Shown piece by piece: positions 23,274 to 33,200 of a stretch of DNA of 64,000 nucleotides. The notes under the pieces are model-generated. The model did no database searches, was not told the DNA's origin, and worked only from the letters and a program-made list of their open reading frames with translations. This DNA comes from Scilla litardierei (taxonomy: Eukaryota > Streptophyta > Magnoliopsida > Asparagales > Asparagaceae), in assembly GCA_030789695.1 (NCBI GenBank), contig CM061130.1, forward strand, positions 8,423,860-8,487,859. The letters are read 5' to 3'. The position numbers and the translations under genes are program-made. How positions within the stretch are numbered: the first letter of the stretch is position 1; each line of letters starts with the position of its first letter.

Positions 23274-24665
23274 GGTCCCAAGAACACTAGCAATCATGAT
23301 ATGAATGTTTATGTGCAATCCTATATTAATGATGTTATTTTGAATGATGATTATGTTGGGAAGTCAAGTTCCTCTTGGACTTGGTTTCCGAAGGGTTAGG
23401 TTCTTTAACTCTTCATTGCTTGGTACCATGAGTTTATGATCATGTTATGGGTACCAAGGCATATGTTTATAAAATTGATTTTGATTATGTTAATTTATGG
23501 GTTACAATAATTTTTATTTCGTATTTCAAATTTGTGCCTAACCCATTGGATCCAAAAGGATTTTTGGATACCAAAATGAAGTTTTCTAGGTTCAATCCAC
23601 CGTGGGATACCAACCCTACCAACTCCTCGATTTGGGAAGACTTTCATTCAAACGGAGTTGATGGTGCTTAGGTAATGCACCAATGTAGGGGGAGCTTAAT
23701 GTTGTAAGTATAATATTACATTTGGTATCCATGAGGGTTGAATGCATGCTTGGTTAAAATCTATTTCTTTACATTTGTATCATTTTGTTTCTCCTAGCAT
23801 GATAGAATTGTGAATGCCATAAATGCTTTGAAATTCATATCTATTTTTGGCATGATATGTTTTTAAAAGTTATAATGATAATTTTCGTATTACTTTTATC
23901 ACATTGTCACTTCTCATTGCACACTTCACTTAGTTTTGATGTGCTTTTACTCTATGTTCATTTTCGATCGATATTGTATCATCTGATATTCTATGATGTG
24001 CACCACTTTTCTGATGGTTCATTCCTTTGTGCACATTTTATGTATGTCTCTGATATTGATTTCGTCGCTCGACAATTTATTTTGATTCAATAGCTTTAGT
24101 TGTATGAAAACATAGAATTGTTTTCCATGCACTAAAATAGCTATAAATGTTGATATTGGAGAGTAAATTCATTTCTTCAATAAGTGAATTTACATTTGAT
24201 ATTTTGATGATTTAAGTTTTCAATTTTTGACTATGGTCTCATTGACACGCTTTGATTTTATTCGAATTCTATTTTGGTGTCATATGAAACGTGGTCGTAT
24301 TCTTAGACTCCCATGCTTAATGAATTATTTCGACATGATTTATTGTCATTGGCTTCCTCCCGCTCTTTTTGGATTATGCCAAAGGGGGAGAGATATAATA
24401 ATAATGGCATAATAATGGCATGTGCTAAATGATAATTTACCATGAATCTAATTTGATATGTTAGATTCAGGGGGAGTTAAGATATAAAAATGGATTACAA
24501 ATCCTAAATCTCAAATATTGGATTTGCATTTTTACTTTCCTCGTCTGCTTGGTGTATGTGCTTATCATTTCATATGGAACTAATGTGTCATCAATGCAGG
24601 GGGAGTAAGTATATTTCATTTAGTACATTCTTATTGATTATTATTTATGTTGGTTTGTCATCACC
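23274..24665 (+). other. Noncoding 3' region of B with repeated PPT-like motifs
   Basis: The first 126 bases are the lost gag end. The rest has no convincing ORF but has GGGGGAG motifs at 23687-23694, 24381-24390, 24469-24476 and 24598-24605, before the terminal tract. The segment around 23530-23700 matches C (about 10150-10330) and D (about 46860-47010). Repetition of the PPT core in the 3' region is a known Sirevirus trait. Confidence 0.85.
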
Positions 24666-24679
24666 AAAAAGGGGGAGAA
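24666..24679 (+). other. Polypurine tract of B
   Basis: AAAAAGGGGGAGAA directly before the 3' LTR. Confidence 0.9.
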
Positions 24680-26217
24680 TGTTGAGTATTGGACTCCCCG
24701 GATTTGGTTTTGGATGATGAGCAAACATAAATATATCATGAACTAACAATTTGTGAGCGCAGTTATGGAGATCGTCGCCAAATTCACGAGAACATCCACA
24801 GCGACGTCTCAAGACTTCTCAAAGCGCGTGATCGCATGCCTAAAGCTTCGTTGAAGCTTTTGTACCTTCTTTGAAGTCAAGAATGAAGATTGAAGCTTTG
24901 AAGACGGATCGCTAAGGTTTATTTTATAGTCTTTTAGCTTCGATTTATAGAATGTTAAGCCTTGAGTAATTCTTACATTTCTATCTTCATTACGCTCATA
25001 TCGTAGCTCTAGGATCTTAGTACAAGTTCATTCTAACTTCCTCGAAGCGTCGCGCTTCGATTCGGACTTGTTTGTGCATGTTAGTTGGTACAAGAAGAAG
25101 TACTGACCGACTAGATGGTGATCTAGTCGGTCAGCAACTATTCTTGGACCGACTAGTTTGCTTCCTTAATTTCCTGTTCAATACTGTTTACAGTTAGTCG
25201 GTCTACGTTGACTCACCGACCGATTAGTTTGTGAACTAGTCGGTCAGTGATGCTTCTTTGACCGACTAGTTGTGACTTACTGTTCATGCTAAAATTCTCC
25301 TAAGCTACTGTTTATCGTTAGTCGGTCTAAGAACGTTTGGTGACCGACTAGTTGACAATTTAGTCGGTCAACTTTTGTTCTTGGACCGACTAAATCATTT
25401 GTATTCAGACTATTTGTTTTTGACTCTTAGTCGGTCTAAGTTTACTGACCGACCCGACTAGTTGTGAAACTAGTCGGTCAGAATGTCTTCTTGGACCGAC
25501 TAGTTATCTAGGTCTGAAATCTTCATCTGTTCACTGTTCACCTCTTAGTCGGTTCATGTTGTTTCACCGACCGACTAGTTGATGAACTAGTCGGTCAGTG
25601 GTTGTTCTTTGACCGACTAGTCTGCTTCAGATTTAGATCCGTTGGAGTTTTGAAAGCGACGTTTCTCTCTCCCTTTTCCCTTGATCCTTTAAATACCTGG
25701 ATGGGTTATTTCATAGGATCCAAGGCTGCTATTTCAGAGCTATATTGATTCAAAGAGAAGCTTTCAACTCTCATCTTCAAGCTCTCCCATTATCAAGAAT
25801 CTCTCCCTCACTCTCATTCCTCTAGAGAGATTCATTGGTTGTGAGCCTTCCAAGCCAAGGGCTTGATTCTAGGTCATCCATCTCATCCCTAGGCTTCCAT
25901 TGCTGGTCATCTTCTTGAAGCTAGGGTTTGGTGACTCTTCCGCCATCAAAATCCTCTTTGCCCTAATTTGGTAAGAAATCTCAAGGCATAGGTATTTTGT
26001 TGGTAAGCATTTCATTTCAGTTATATTTGAATTGTATACTCTCGGTTGTGAGAGGTTTTGCGTGATCCCGGGTTGTGGGAGTCACGGTCATCGATTGTAG
26101 GTCGATTGCGCTTGTGAGGTTTTCGCAAGTGTTCATATTGGAAATCTTGAGTTAGGGTTTCTAACTCAAGTATCCGGAAGGGATCCGGGTGGTTGGGACG
26201 TAGGATCACCGGGAACA
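24680..26217 (+). repeat. 3' LTR of element B, 3'-truncated
   Basis: Aligned with the 5' LTR without gaps up to GGATCACCGGGAACAA near 26218, then jumps to D sequence AAGAGTAAGG. The last ~190 bp (end of the leader, C-rich end and CTACA terminus) are absent. One to three A residues at the joint are shared by both sides. Confidence 0.92.
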
Positions 26218-26254
26218 AAAGAGTAAGGGAGAGATTCTTGTGAGATGAGAGAGC
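26218..26254. repeat. 37-bp duplicate of the left flank of B
   Basis: Identical to 19281-19317, the D sequence just left of B. The unbroken D 5' LTR (about 49727-49763) has this stretch once. Retroviral integrases of this class make 5-bp TSDs, so this is not a normal TSD. Confidence 0.9.
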
Positions 26255-27393
26255 TTGGAATATGAGTTGAATGGCTCTCTTCAAAGATGTGAAAATGTCT
26301 CTAATTTCAGCCTTGGATCCCTGGTTAGAAGCACTCAAACTTATATAGGGAAGAGACAAAACGGTCACAAAAATCGTGGCAATAAATGCCCAACGGATCT
26401 ATTTCTGAAGCTGCTTAATCGGTCTAAGAAGGATCATCAACCGACTAGATTGACAATTAGTCGGTCAGTGAACCTTCTTGGACCGACTAGATGGTTGACA
26501 GAGAAGATGGTGAAATCTAGGTAAGAACTAGTCGGTCTAAGAAGGATCATCAACCGACTAGATTGACAACTAGTCGGTCAGTGAACCTTCTTGGACCGAC
26601 TAGATTGGCTTTTAATGCATTAACCATCCTTCTTGAACCAACTAACTGGTCAACAGTACAATGGTCGAATTCACAAGGAAAACTAGTCGGTCAGAGAAGA
26701 AACACCAACCGACTATATCATCATTTAGTCGGTCGGTTAGCCTTCTTGGACCGACTAATTGGTCAACAAATGGTCTTGAATTGATTAGGATAACTAGTCG
26801 GTCTGAGAAGGATTTCCAACCGACTAAATCACCATCTAGTCAGTCGGTGAACCTTCTTGGAACGACTAATTAACCAACAGTTAATGGGCTGAATTAAGTA
26901 AGGATATCTAGTCGGTTCAAGAAGGATTCCCAACCGATTAGATCGTCATCTAGTTGGTTGGTTCTTCTTCTTGAACCAACTAAGATGCATATGAAGCTGT
27001 GAAATGAAACGATAGGCTACGGGAAAGTTTCTAATGACTTCTAAGGCAATCCTAGGGATACGATATGACAGTTATGAAGATTTCTAGGCAAGTACTACTC
27101 AAGGCTTAAAATTCTACTAAACCGAAGCTAGAAGACAATATACATAACATGACGAACCGTCTTCGAAGCTTCAACATTGAGAATCCGAATCCCTTGACTT
27201 CATGAATACTCCTTGAGCTTCAACAAAGCTCCAGGCACAACGATCACGCGTTCTGAGGAAGTCTTGGGACGTCGCTTGAGATGAACAAATTACTTTGGCG
27301 ACGATCTCCATAATTCTTCATGGACTTGAGTCTTTTAGTTGAATGACTTGAAAATCTTCAACGTCATGGTCTTCGAAGCTTTTGACTCATCCA
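26255..27393 (-). repeat. D 3' LTR, piece 2
   Basis: Continues D's LTR after B to the F insertion point, including TATA near 26339 and the AGTCGGTC repeat cluster (about 26417-26960). Matches about 49764-50902. Confidence 0.93.
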
Positions 27394-29728
27394 TGTTGGA
27401 TCTATATCGTAGCCTAGAGGGGGGGTGAATAGGCTAATAAAAATATTCGTGCAACCCACGAACAATCCCACGCAGTTATAGGCACAGACAGGGCAATAAA
27501 ATAGCAATCACAGAATACGCACAGATATACCCTGGTTCGGTCGTCCCCACGACCTACTCCAGCCCCCGAAAGCAACTACTAGATAGATATATAATCAGGT
27601 ACAGCTACAATGAGTCAAGATCCCAAATCTACTCTCACCTAGCTCGTACGCACACCACGTGCTCTACACTATCAATCTAGTCAGATGCTCTCCCTCCGTG
27701 ACGACTCCCAAGTCGTCAGGTCCCCAAAAAGTAACACAGATGGTAAAATTTCCCCTACAGAGATCGTTACACAAATACATGAAAATAAAGATTAATGAGT
27801 TCAGAAAAGCTTAGTTCGTGTCTGTGTAGTCGTCTCTGTCTGTCGTCACGGGTCAGATCTGAATCTGACGTGATGTCGTAGTCTCGTTTCACAACTCAAA
27901 TTATGACTCCTCGCTTCTCTAGGCAACTTGCGGCTTTGGCGATTGGGTACGTGTAACTTGCAACCTGGTTATGCACAAGGGGTCTTGTGCTCTTCTACAA
28001 GTCACGGATCTTCACAAATTCATGGCTTTAATAGTATAGATTTTCTTTCCAAAATGATGAGGATTTTGGCCTGCACACAAAGCAAATTCAATTAGTTTAA
28101 TATATATATAAAAACTTACCACTAGGATTAGGCACCAAGCAAAAGGGTTCAGTCTTTGTTTTTTTTCTTCTTCTTAATAAATCAAAGTGAAGGGCACAAG
28201 TTGGATGAAGAAGAAGAGATCCTTGTAAACTTTCGACAGTTGATGTTCTGGCTTCTCCCTTTTGCAAACTTGCGGTAGCTGGCTCCTCTTGATGATGGTA
28301 CTCGAATAACATGCGCACCAAAAAAAACTTGCTCACAAAAATTCGGCACAAGAAAATAACTTGCACACACATGCACACAAATTTCGGCACACAGGCAAAA
28401 GAAAAGGCTTGCACACAGAAACCTTTAGCACACACAAACAGTTCGGCACAAAAAAAAGTCTTTCACAAAAAAAAATTTGCACACACAATCGTTCATGCAC
28501 AAAAAAGGTCTTGCACAAAAATTTGCAAAGAAATATTTAATTAAACTAACCACTCACTTTTTTGAAGGATGTGTGGCCTTTTCCTTAAGTTTTTGATTCC
28601 ACCAGAAAACAAAATGGTTTGGATTTGAGGCAAAAAAGATCAGAAATTGGTGGGCTCTTGGAAAGAGTTTTTTTTGGAGTTGTGAAAAAATTGCTTGCGG
28701 CTGCTAATGGGATTTTTGTGCGCCCTTGTTGCTGCGCCTAACGGAAATGATCAAGAAGCTTAAAAATGTCGGCTCTATTGATTATTTGCAAAGAAGAGAG
28801 TAGGGATGGCAGTAATGGCCTGACCCGCCCGGCCCGACCTGGCCCGACCCGGTTTTGACCAGCCCCGACCCGGCCCGCAGCCGGGTCGGTGCAAGCTTGG
28901 GCTTTGTATGCGCCCCGGCCCGCCCCGCCCCGCCCCGGTAAACTATAGAGGTTTACTATTTTGATGCGGACTATGCACTCAGCGAATAACCCATAACTCA
29001 TATTCTATTCCACGGTTCTCCTAATTGGGCCAATTCACAATTCCAAATTACCAAATAAATCAAAATTCTCCCAATTCACAAAATAAAATTTTTATTTGGG
29101 ATTCATATGGATGGCATTAATAACTTGACCCGACCGGCCCGACCCGGCCCGACCCGGTTTTGGTAAGAAAGAACCCGCCCCGCCCCGGCCCGCGACCCGC
29201 CCCGCCCCGGCCTGTAGATGGGTCAGGGCAAGCTTGGGTAGTTAAATACCCGCCCCGCCCCGCAATATTGCCATTCCTAGAAGAGAGGATGGTTAAGATG
29301 CGGCAGACTTTGGAGTTTTTCAGGAGCTACAAATATTTCGGCCCTCTCTAAAATTATTTGTTACGGAAATTTTCGGCCCTTAGGGTTTTTTGATATGAGA
29401 GTCTTATATAGGGAACGCTAGGAGATTTGCAACAAGGAGAAGAGGTCAATGGCTAGGATTAATCAGGCTATAGGGAATCATAGTGATATGGTGATTTGCA
29501 ATGGGAAAGGAGTTTGGACTTGATACAGAATAGGATTAGGATTTGACTCAAATAGATATTAAGTCAACTCGGGCTAGGTTCTCCTCTTTTCCCCTATGCA
29601 CATTGACCAAGTCTCTATGTGAATTAATCGCACGTTCACCGTTCCTGAAACACTTAACACACACGTTAAAACATTCACACACGTTTGTTATCATCAAACA
29701 CGAAGTTCATAGATCGTTACTACCAACA
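27394..29728 (-). repeat. 3' LTR of element F, with MITE inside
   Basis: 2335 bp, of which 487 bp are the MITE and its TSD copy; the remaining 1848 bp match 40737-42585 (1849 bp) with scattered changes. TATA on the minus strand is near 29400-29410. An inverted repeat GACGACT/AGTCGTC lies near 27700-27717. Confidence 0.93.
28801..29279. mobile_element. hAT-type MITE, 479 bp
   Basis: Ends are inverted repeats TAGGGATGGCA / TGCCATTCCTA (10 of 11 match), flanked by an 8-bp TSD GAAGAGAG (28793-28800 and 29280-29287). The other LTR of F has the empty site with one GAAGAGAG. The 8-bp TSD and a TIR close to the Ac/Ds type (TAGGGATG) identify the hAT superfamily. The inside is GC-rich near both ends with degenerate repeats of GGCCCGACCCGG and has no transposase. 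Confidence 0.93.
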
Positions 29729-29743
29729 ATCTCCCCCTTTTGA
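29729..29743 (-). other. Polypurine tract of F
   Basis: On the minus strand CAAAAGGGGGAGAT lies directly before the 3' LTR of F. The stretch 29744-29896, up to G, is noncoding and has another CTCCCCC motif near 29878. Confidence 0.85.
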
Positions 29744-29896
29744 TGATAACAAACTAAGCATAAGATTTGAACATTAAGTTTCCAAATAGTGTGTGTGGAA
29801 GTGTGACGATAGTGGGTGGTATGCAATATGATACAATGATATGCAAACACCAATGTGCAAAGTTTAACAATAAGCATGCTCCCCCTATTTTAGTGC

Positions 29897-30502
29897 TGTT
29901 GGATATGGAAGACGTTAATACACCCTTGTAGGGGATGTACGAGGGAATACGGACCTCGAACGTCGCGTACACGAAGTCGTACGCAAAGGGAATATGTTCC
30001 CTTGCGGAGAGGATCTCTAGATTGATGGGAAAGTCGCATTATATGTGCATAAGTGCATGCGACATATGGCTAATAAAGGGGTAATATCTTAAGCTTATAT
30101 TGTACCATGCATATGGTACAACTTAAGCTTATAATATGCCATGTACAATGGTACACCTTAGTTAAATTGTTCCAAAGGAACAATTGCTCCTAAAATAACT
30201 ACCTTGGGGGCTGTAAATAAGACCCAAGGGTTAGCCATTTCCTTATACTTTTGCATGGCATTCATGCATGCATCTTCATTCTAGCGAAGCTCTACCGAAA
30301 TACTTCCTCTCCCTTTATCCAAGTTCTTAATCTAAAAGTAGAGATTTAGATTGTGGATTTAGTAGCCTTACTCCGTTCGTGAGAAGACTCGATCCGTCGT
30401 GGCGAATCCGAAGGCGAAGTTCGTAGACTACCGTGCTGTATACGCAAGCGTAAGTCTCAACTTCATTTATCGATCCTAACTCTGTTTTGGCAGGATCCTT
30501 CA
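29897..30502 (+). repeat. 5' LTR of element G
   Basis: Starts TGTTGGATATGGAAGACG and ends GGATCCTTCA before the PBS. At 30211-30221 it reads CTGTAAATAAG where the 3' LTR has CTATAAATAAG, so its TATA box has a point change. Confidence 0.95.
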
Positions 30503-30516
30503 TTGGTATCAGAGCC
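30503..30516 (+). other. Primer-binding site of G
   Basis: TTGGTATCAGAGCC directly after the LTR matches initiator tRNA-Met. Confidence 0.92.
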
Positions 30517-30569
30517 ATACGGGTTCGCCCCGATCAAACCGCCGCCCCGTCGAAACTATGAACGAGTCG

Positions 30570-30720
30570 TTGTCTTTTTCACGAATGGGTATCCTACCAT
30601 TACGGATATGGTAGGAACGCTTCGTGACGGAGAGAACGCAGCGGTTGTTCTTTTCACGTTAGGGTCGCCTATCATTACGGATATGGTAGGAACTCTCCGT
30701 GACGGGAAGAACCGACCGTT
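30570..30720 (+). repeat. 75-bp tandem pair in the leader of G
   Basis: The block ATTACGGATATGGTAGGAAC recurs with a 75-bp period (30599 and 30674), with similar flanks (GACGGAGAGAAC / GACGGGAAGAAC). No coding sense is apparent. Confidence 0.75.
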
Positions 30721-30959
30721 CACGTAGTATGTTATTTTTCATTTTTGGCACACGGCCATTAGAAAATAACTAATTTCTCGACGAACGGGTGCTTCATTGA
30801 GGAAGATGATGGAAGTTATCTCCATCGGAGAAGATGGATTTTTGTGCATGTGCACCATAGCCAAATGGGTTATGAAGGCCATGCACCCCCTCCCCAAGCG
30901 AAAGGGGTTGGCTACGGCCAATAACCACCGCGGCAACTCCTCCGACTGGGGTGTGCGGC

Positions 30960-31425
30960 CACCCCACACCAAAAAGGGGAGGGTCGGCCATGGCCAAAGG
31001 GCCATGGCCGGCCAAGGCAAAAATGGCCTTGGCCATGACCGGCCATGGCCAAGCCATGGCCGGCCATGGCCAGGCCGGCATTGGCCGGCCATGGCCAGGC
31101 CGGCATTGGCCGGCCCCGGCCAAGGCCGGGGGCCGGCCTGGCCGGCCCTGGCAGTGGCCAGGGCCGGCGCCCTGGCCACTGCCAGGGCCCGGCAGGCCCT
31201 GGCAGTGGCCAGGGCCGGTGCCCTGGCCTCGGCCAGGGCCTGGCCGGCCCTGGCAGTGGCCAGGGCCAACGCCCTGGCCTCGGCTAGGGCCTGGCCGGCC
31301 TTGGCCGGCCTCGGCCAGGGCAGAGGCCCTGGCCGAGGGGCCAAGGCCCCTGGCCGGTCAGGGCAGAGGCCCTGGCCGGCCCTTGGCCAGTCTCGGCCAG
31401 GGCAGAGGCCCTGGCCAGAGCAATT
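30960..31425. repeat. GC-rich GGCCATGGCC / GGCCGGCC array in the leader of G
   Basis: About 450 bp of imperfect short repeats built on GGCC: first GGCCATGGCC and GGCCGGCC units, then longer units around CTGGCAGTGGCCAGGG. Both strands are open for long stretches because the repeat lacks stops, which explains the apparent long frames here. The base composition differs sharply from the AT-rich surroundings. Confidence 0.85.
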
Positions 31426-31769
31426 TCAGACCATTATTATTGGTCGACCAATATGGGTGTTTTGGTCGACCAATTTGGCAAAAGGCCTTGGTCGAATGTG
31501 AACGTGTCGACTAGCCCATACGGGGCCAAACGACAGTCGTCTGCATCAAAAATCTCTCATACGGGGGGAAATCGCCTGGATCCATACGGGAGCCGGCGAC
31601 GATAATTTGCAGAAAAATCCCCAAAAGGGGGATCCGACCTAGGCACGGCTACGGCTCATTCCCGACAAATGGTCAGGAAGTGCCGAATATTTCACTAGTA
31701 TCATAAGGGTACTAAGTTGAAATATATTTTCTTGAAAAATACGTTTTCATACGTTTTGGAAAATAAGTT
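31426..31769 (+). other. Leader of G, single-copy part
   Basis: No gene seen. Contains two GGTCGACCAAT palindromic units (about 31441-31475) and several CATACGGG repeats (about 31516-31585). Confidence 0.6.
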
Positions 31770-32280
31770 TTCAAAAACGCTTTTCCGCTGCGAAGTACTA
31801 TAAGAGTACTAACTTTTGATAAAGTGAGGGAGAAATATTGAAAGTTAATCTAGATGGTGATTGGAAACATAGTGACCTTTCTGATTCTAGAGTAACATCT
31901 TTAATATTTTTCGAAAGTAACTTATCAAATTATGAATATCATTCCAAGTGGGAGTTGATTTTAGAATTATCCATATGTGATATTCTATTATCATTTCAAG
32001 TGGGAATTATATCTGAAAAATACATTTTCAAACTCGTTTTCCGTTGCTAGTACTATAAGAATACTATTGTTTGATAAGTGATGGGGGAATATTAAAGGTT
32101 GTTCTAGATGGTGATTGGAATCGTAGAGACCTTTTCGATTCTAGAACAACATCTTCAATATTTTTCGAAAGTAACTTATCCAATATAATATAATTCCAAG
32201 TGGGATTTGAATTTTAGGACTATCCAAATGGGATATTCTATTTTCATTTCAAGTGGGAGTTATATTTTAAGAGTTTTTAT
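31770..32280 (+). repeat. 256-bp tandem pair upstream of gag in G
   Basis: CTAGATGGTGATTGGAA starts at 31850 and again at 32106, a 256-bp period. The blocks TTTTTCGAAAGTAACTTATC and CATTTCAAGTGGGA are repeated in the same order. The second unit is somewhat shorter and diverged. The last unit ends about 60 bp before the gag ATG. Confidence 0.8.
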
Positions 32281-32336
32281 GCAATGTTTTGATCAAACCT
32301 TCGGTTTTATGTCTTTTGCAGCATTTTAAAAGTAAA

Positions 32337-33200
32337 ATGTCTTCCGCTTCAAAGAATATCGTCGCTGAGTTAAACAGAGGTGAAAAACTCAACGACGATA
32401 ATTACAAACTTTGGTCCATTAAGATACAATACGTTTTAGAGGAGCAAGAAGTGCTCGAAACTCTAAAGAACGTAATGATTGAACCCGAGTTGGGCACTAC
32501 GGCCCAACACAGACAAGACATGGAAGCTTTTGATGCTTGGTCTCGGAAGAACAAGATAGCGCGCATTACGTTATTAAGCAGTATGGCTGATGACATAATG
32601 CGCATCTTCCGAGAACACGACCTAGCCATGGATATATGGTCCAAGCTAGAGGAGAAGTTCGGTGGCACATCGGGGTCCAAACTTCGCGCCTTAACTATAA
32701 GGTTCGATTCATATAAGAAATGTCCAGATCATTCCATGGGGAAACATCTGCGACATATGGCGAACCTTATCTCGGAGTTAAAGGATGCAGGTCATGTGCT
32801 CACGGATGAGCAACAAATCCAAGCAGTCATACGTTCCCTACCAAATGGGTGGGATCAGATGAAGATGCATCTCACTCATAATGAGAGCATCAAGACCTTC
32901 AACGATGTTTCCAAGCACCTCGAATTAGAGGAAGAGCGGCTTGCGGCTGCCAAGCCAAGTGCAGAAGTGCACATGGTTGCTAGTTCCTCACACGGGGGAA
33001 AGAAACGTAAAGATCGTTCGAAGTCTTCTAATGAACGTAATAAGCAATCTGAGTCTACCAAGGAACCCAAACATAAGGGTGGGCACAAGAAATGGCACGA
33101 GAAAGACTTGAAAAGGATCAAGTGCTTCAAGTGCAACAAGCTCGGTCACTATGCACGTTCGTGTACGAGTGGAAGTGACGAGGTGCCACCAACCACATAG
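32337..33200 (+). CDS. Gag of element G
   Basis: 287 residues from ATG 32337 (MSSASKNIVAELNRGEKLN). It follows the usual copia Gag plan: N-terminal NDDNYKLWSIKIQYVLE, the UBN2-like core (IWSKLEEKFGG, VIRSLPNGWDQMK, FNDVSKHLELEEERL to about residue 205), a basic Lys/Ser-rich linker, and one zinc knuckle CFKCNKLGHYARSC at residues 262-275. The frame is intact. In the autonomous form gag would run on into protease; here TAG 33198 ends it and the protease centre is gone. I chose the ATG at 32337 over upstream in-frame codons because family Gags begin with MSS-type sequence. Confidence 0.92.
   Translation: MSSASKNIVAELNRGEKLNDDNYKLWSIKIQYVLEEQEVLETLKNVMIEPELGTTAQHRQDMEAFDAWSRKNKIARITLLSSMADDIMRIFREHDLAMDIWSKLEEKFGGTSGSKLRALTIRFDSYKKCPDHSMGKHLRHMANLISELKDAGHVLTDEQQIQAVIRSLPNGWDQMKMHLTHNESIKTFNDVSKHLELEEERLAAAKPSAEVHMVASSSHGGKKRKDRSKSSNERNKQSESTKEPKHKGGHKKWHEKDLKRIKCFKCNKLGHYARSCTSGSDEVPPTT

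Larger units (their letters stand above)
19318..26217 (+). mobile_element. Gag-only Sirevirus-like element B, young insertion
   Basis: Order LTR, PBS, gag, 1.3 kb noncoding with PPT-like repeats, PPT, LTR. By eye I count about seven differences between the LTRs over about 1538 bp, so it inserted recently. No pol is present, so movement must have used enzymes from elsewhere. The right LTR lacks its last ~190 bp, and in place of a 5-bp TSD there is a 37-bp repeat of the left flank (19281-19317 equals 26218-26254). Confidence 0.94.

Noticed and set aside
30739..31501. Long open frames on both strands (about 190-234 codons)
   Set aside because: They lie in the GGCC repeat array, which has no stops in several frames; the products are low-complexity Ala/Gly/Pro/Arg/Trp and no homologue is recognisable.
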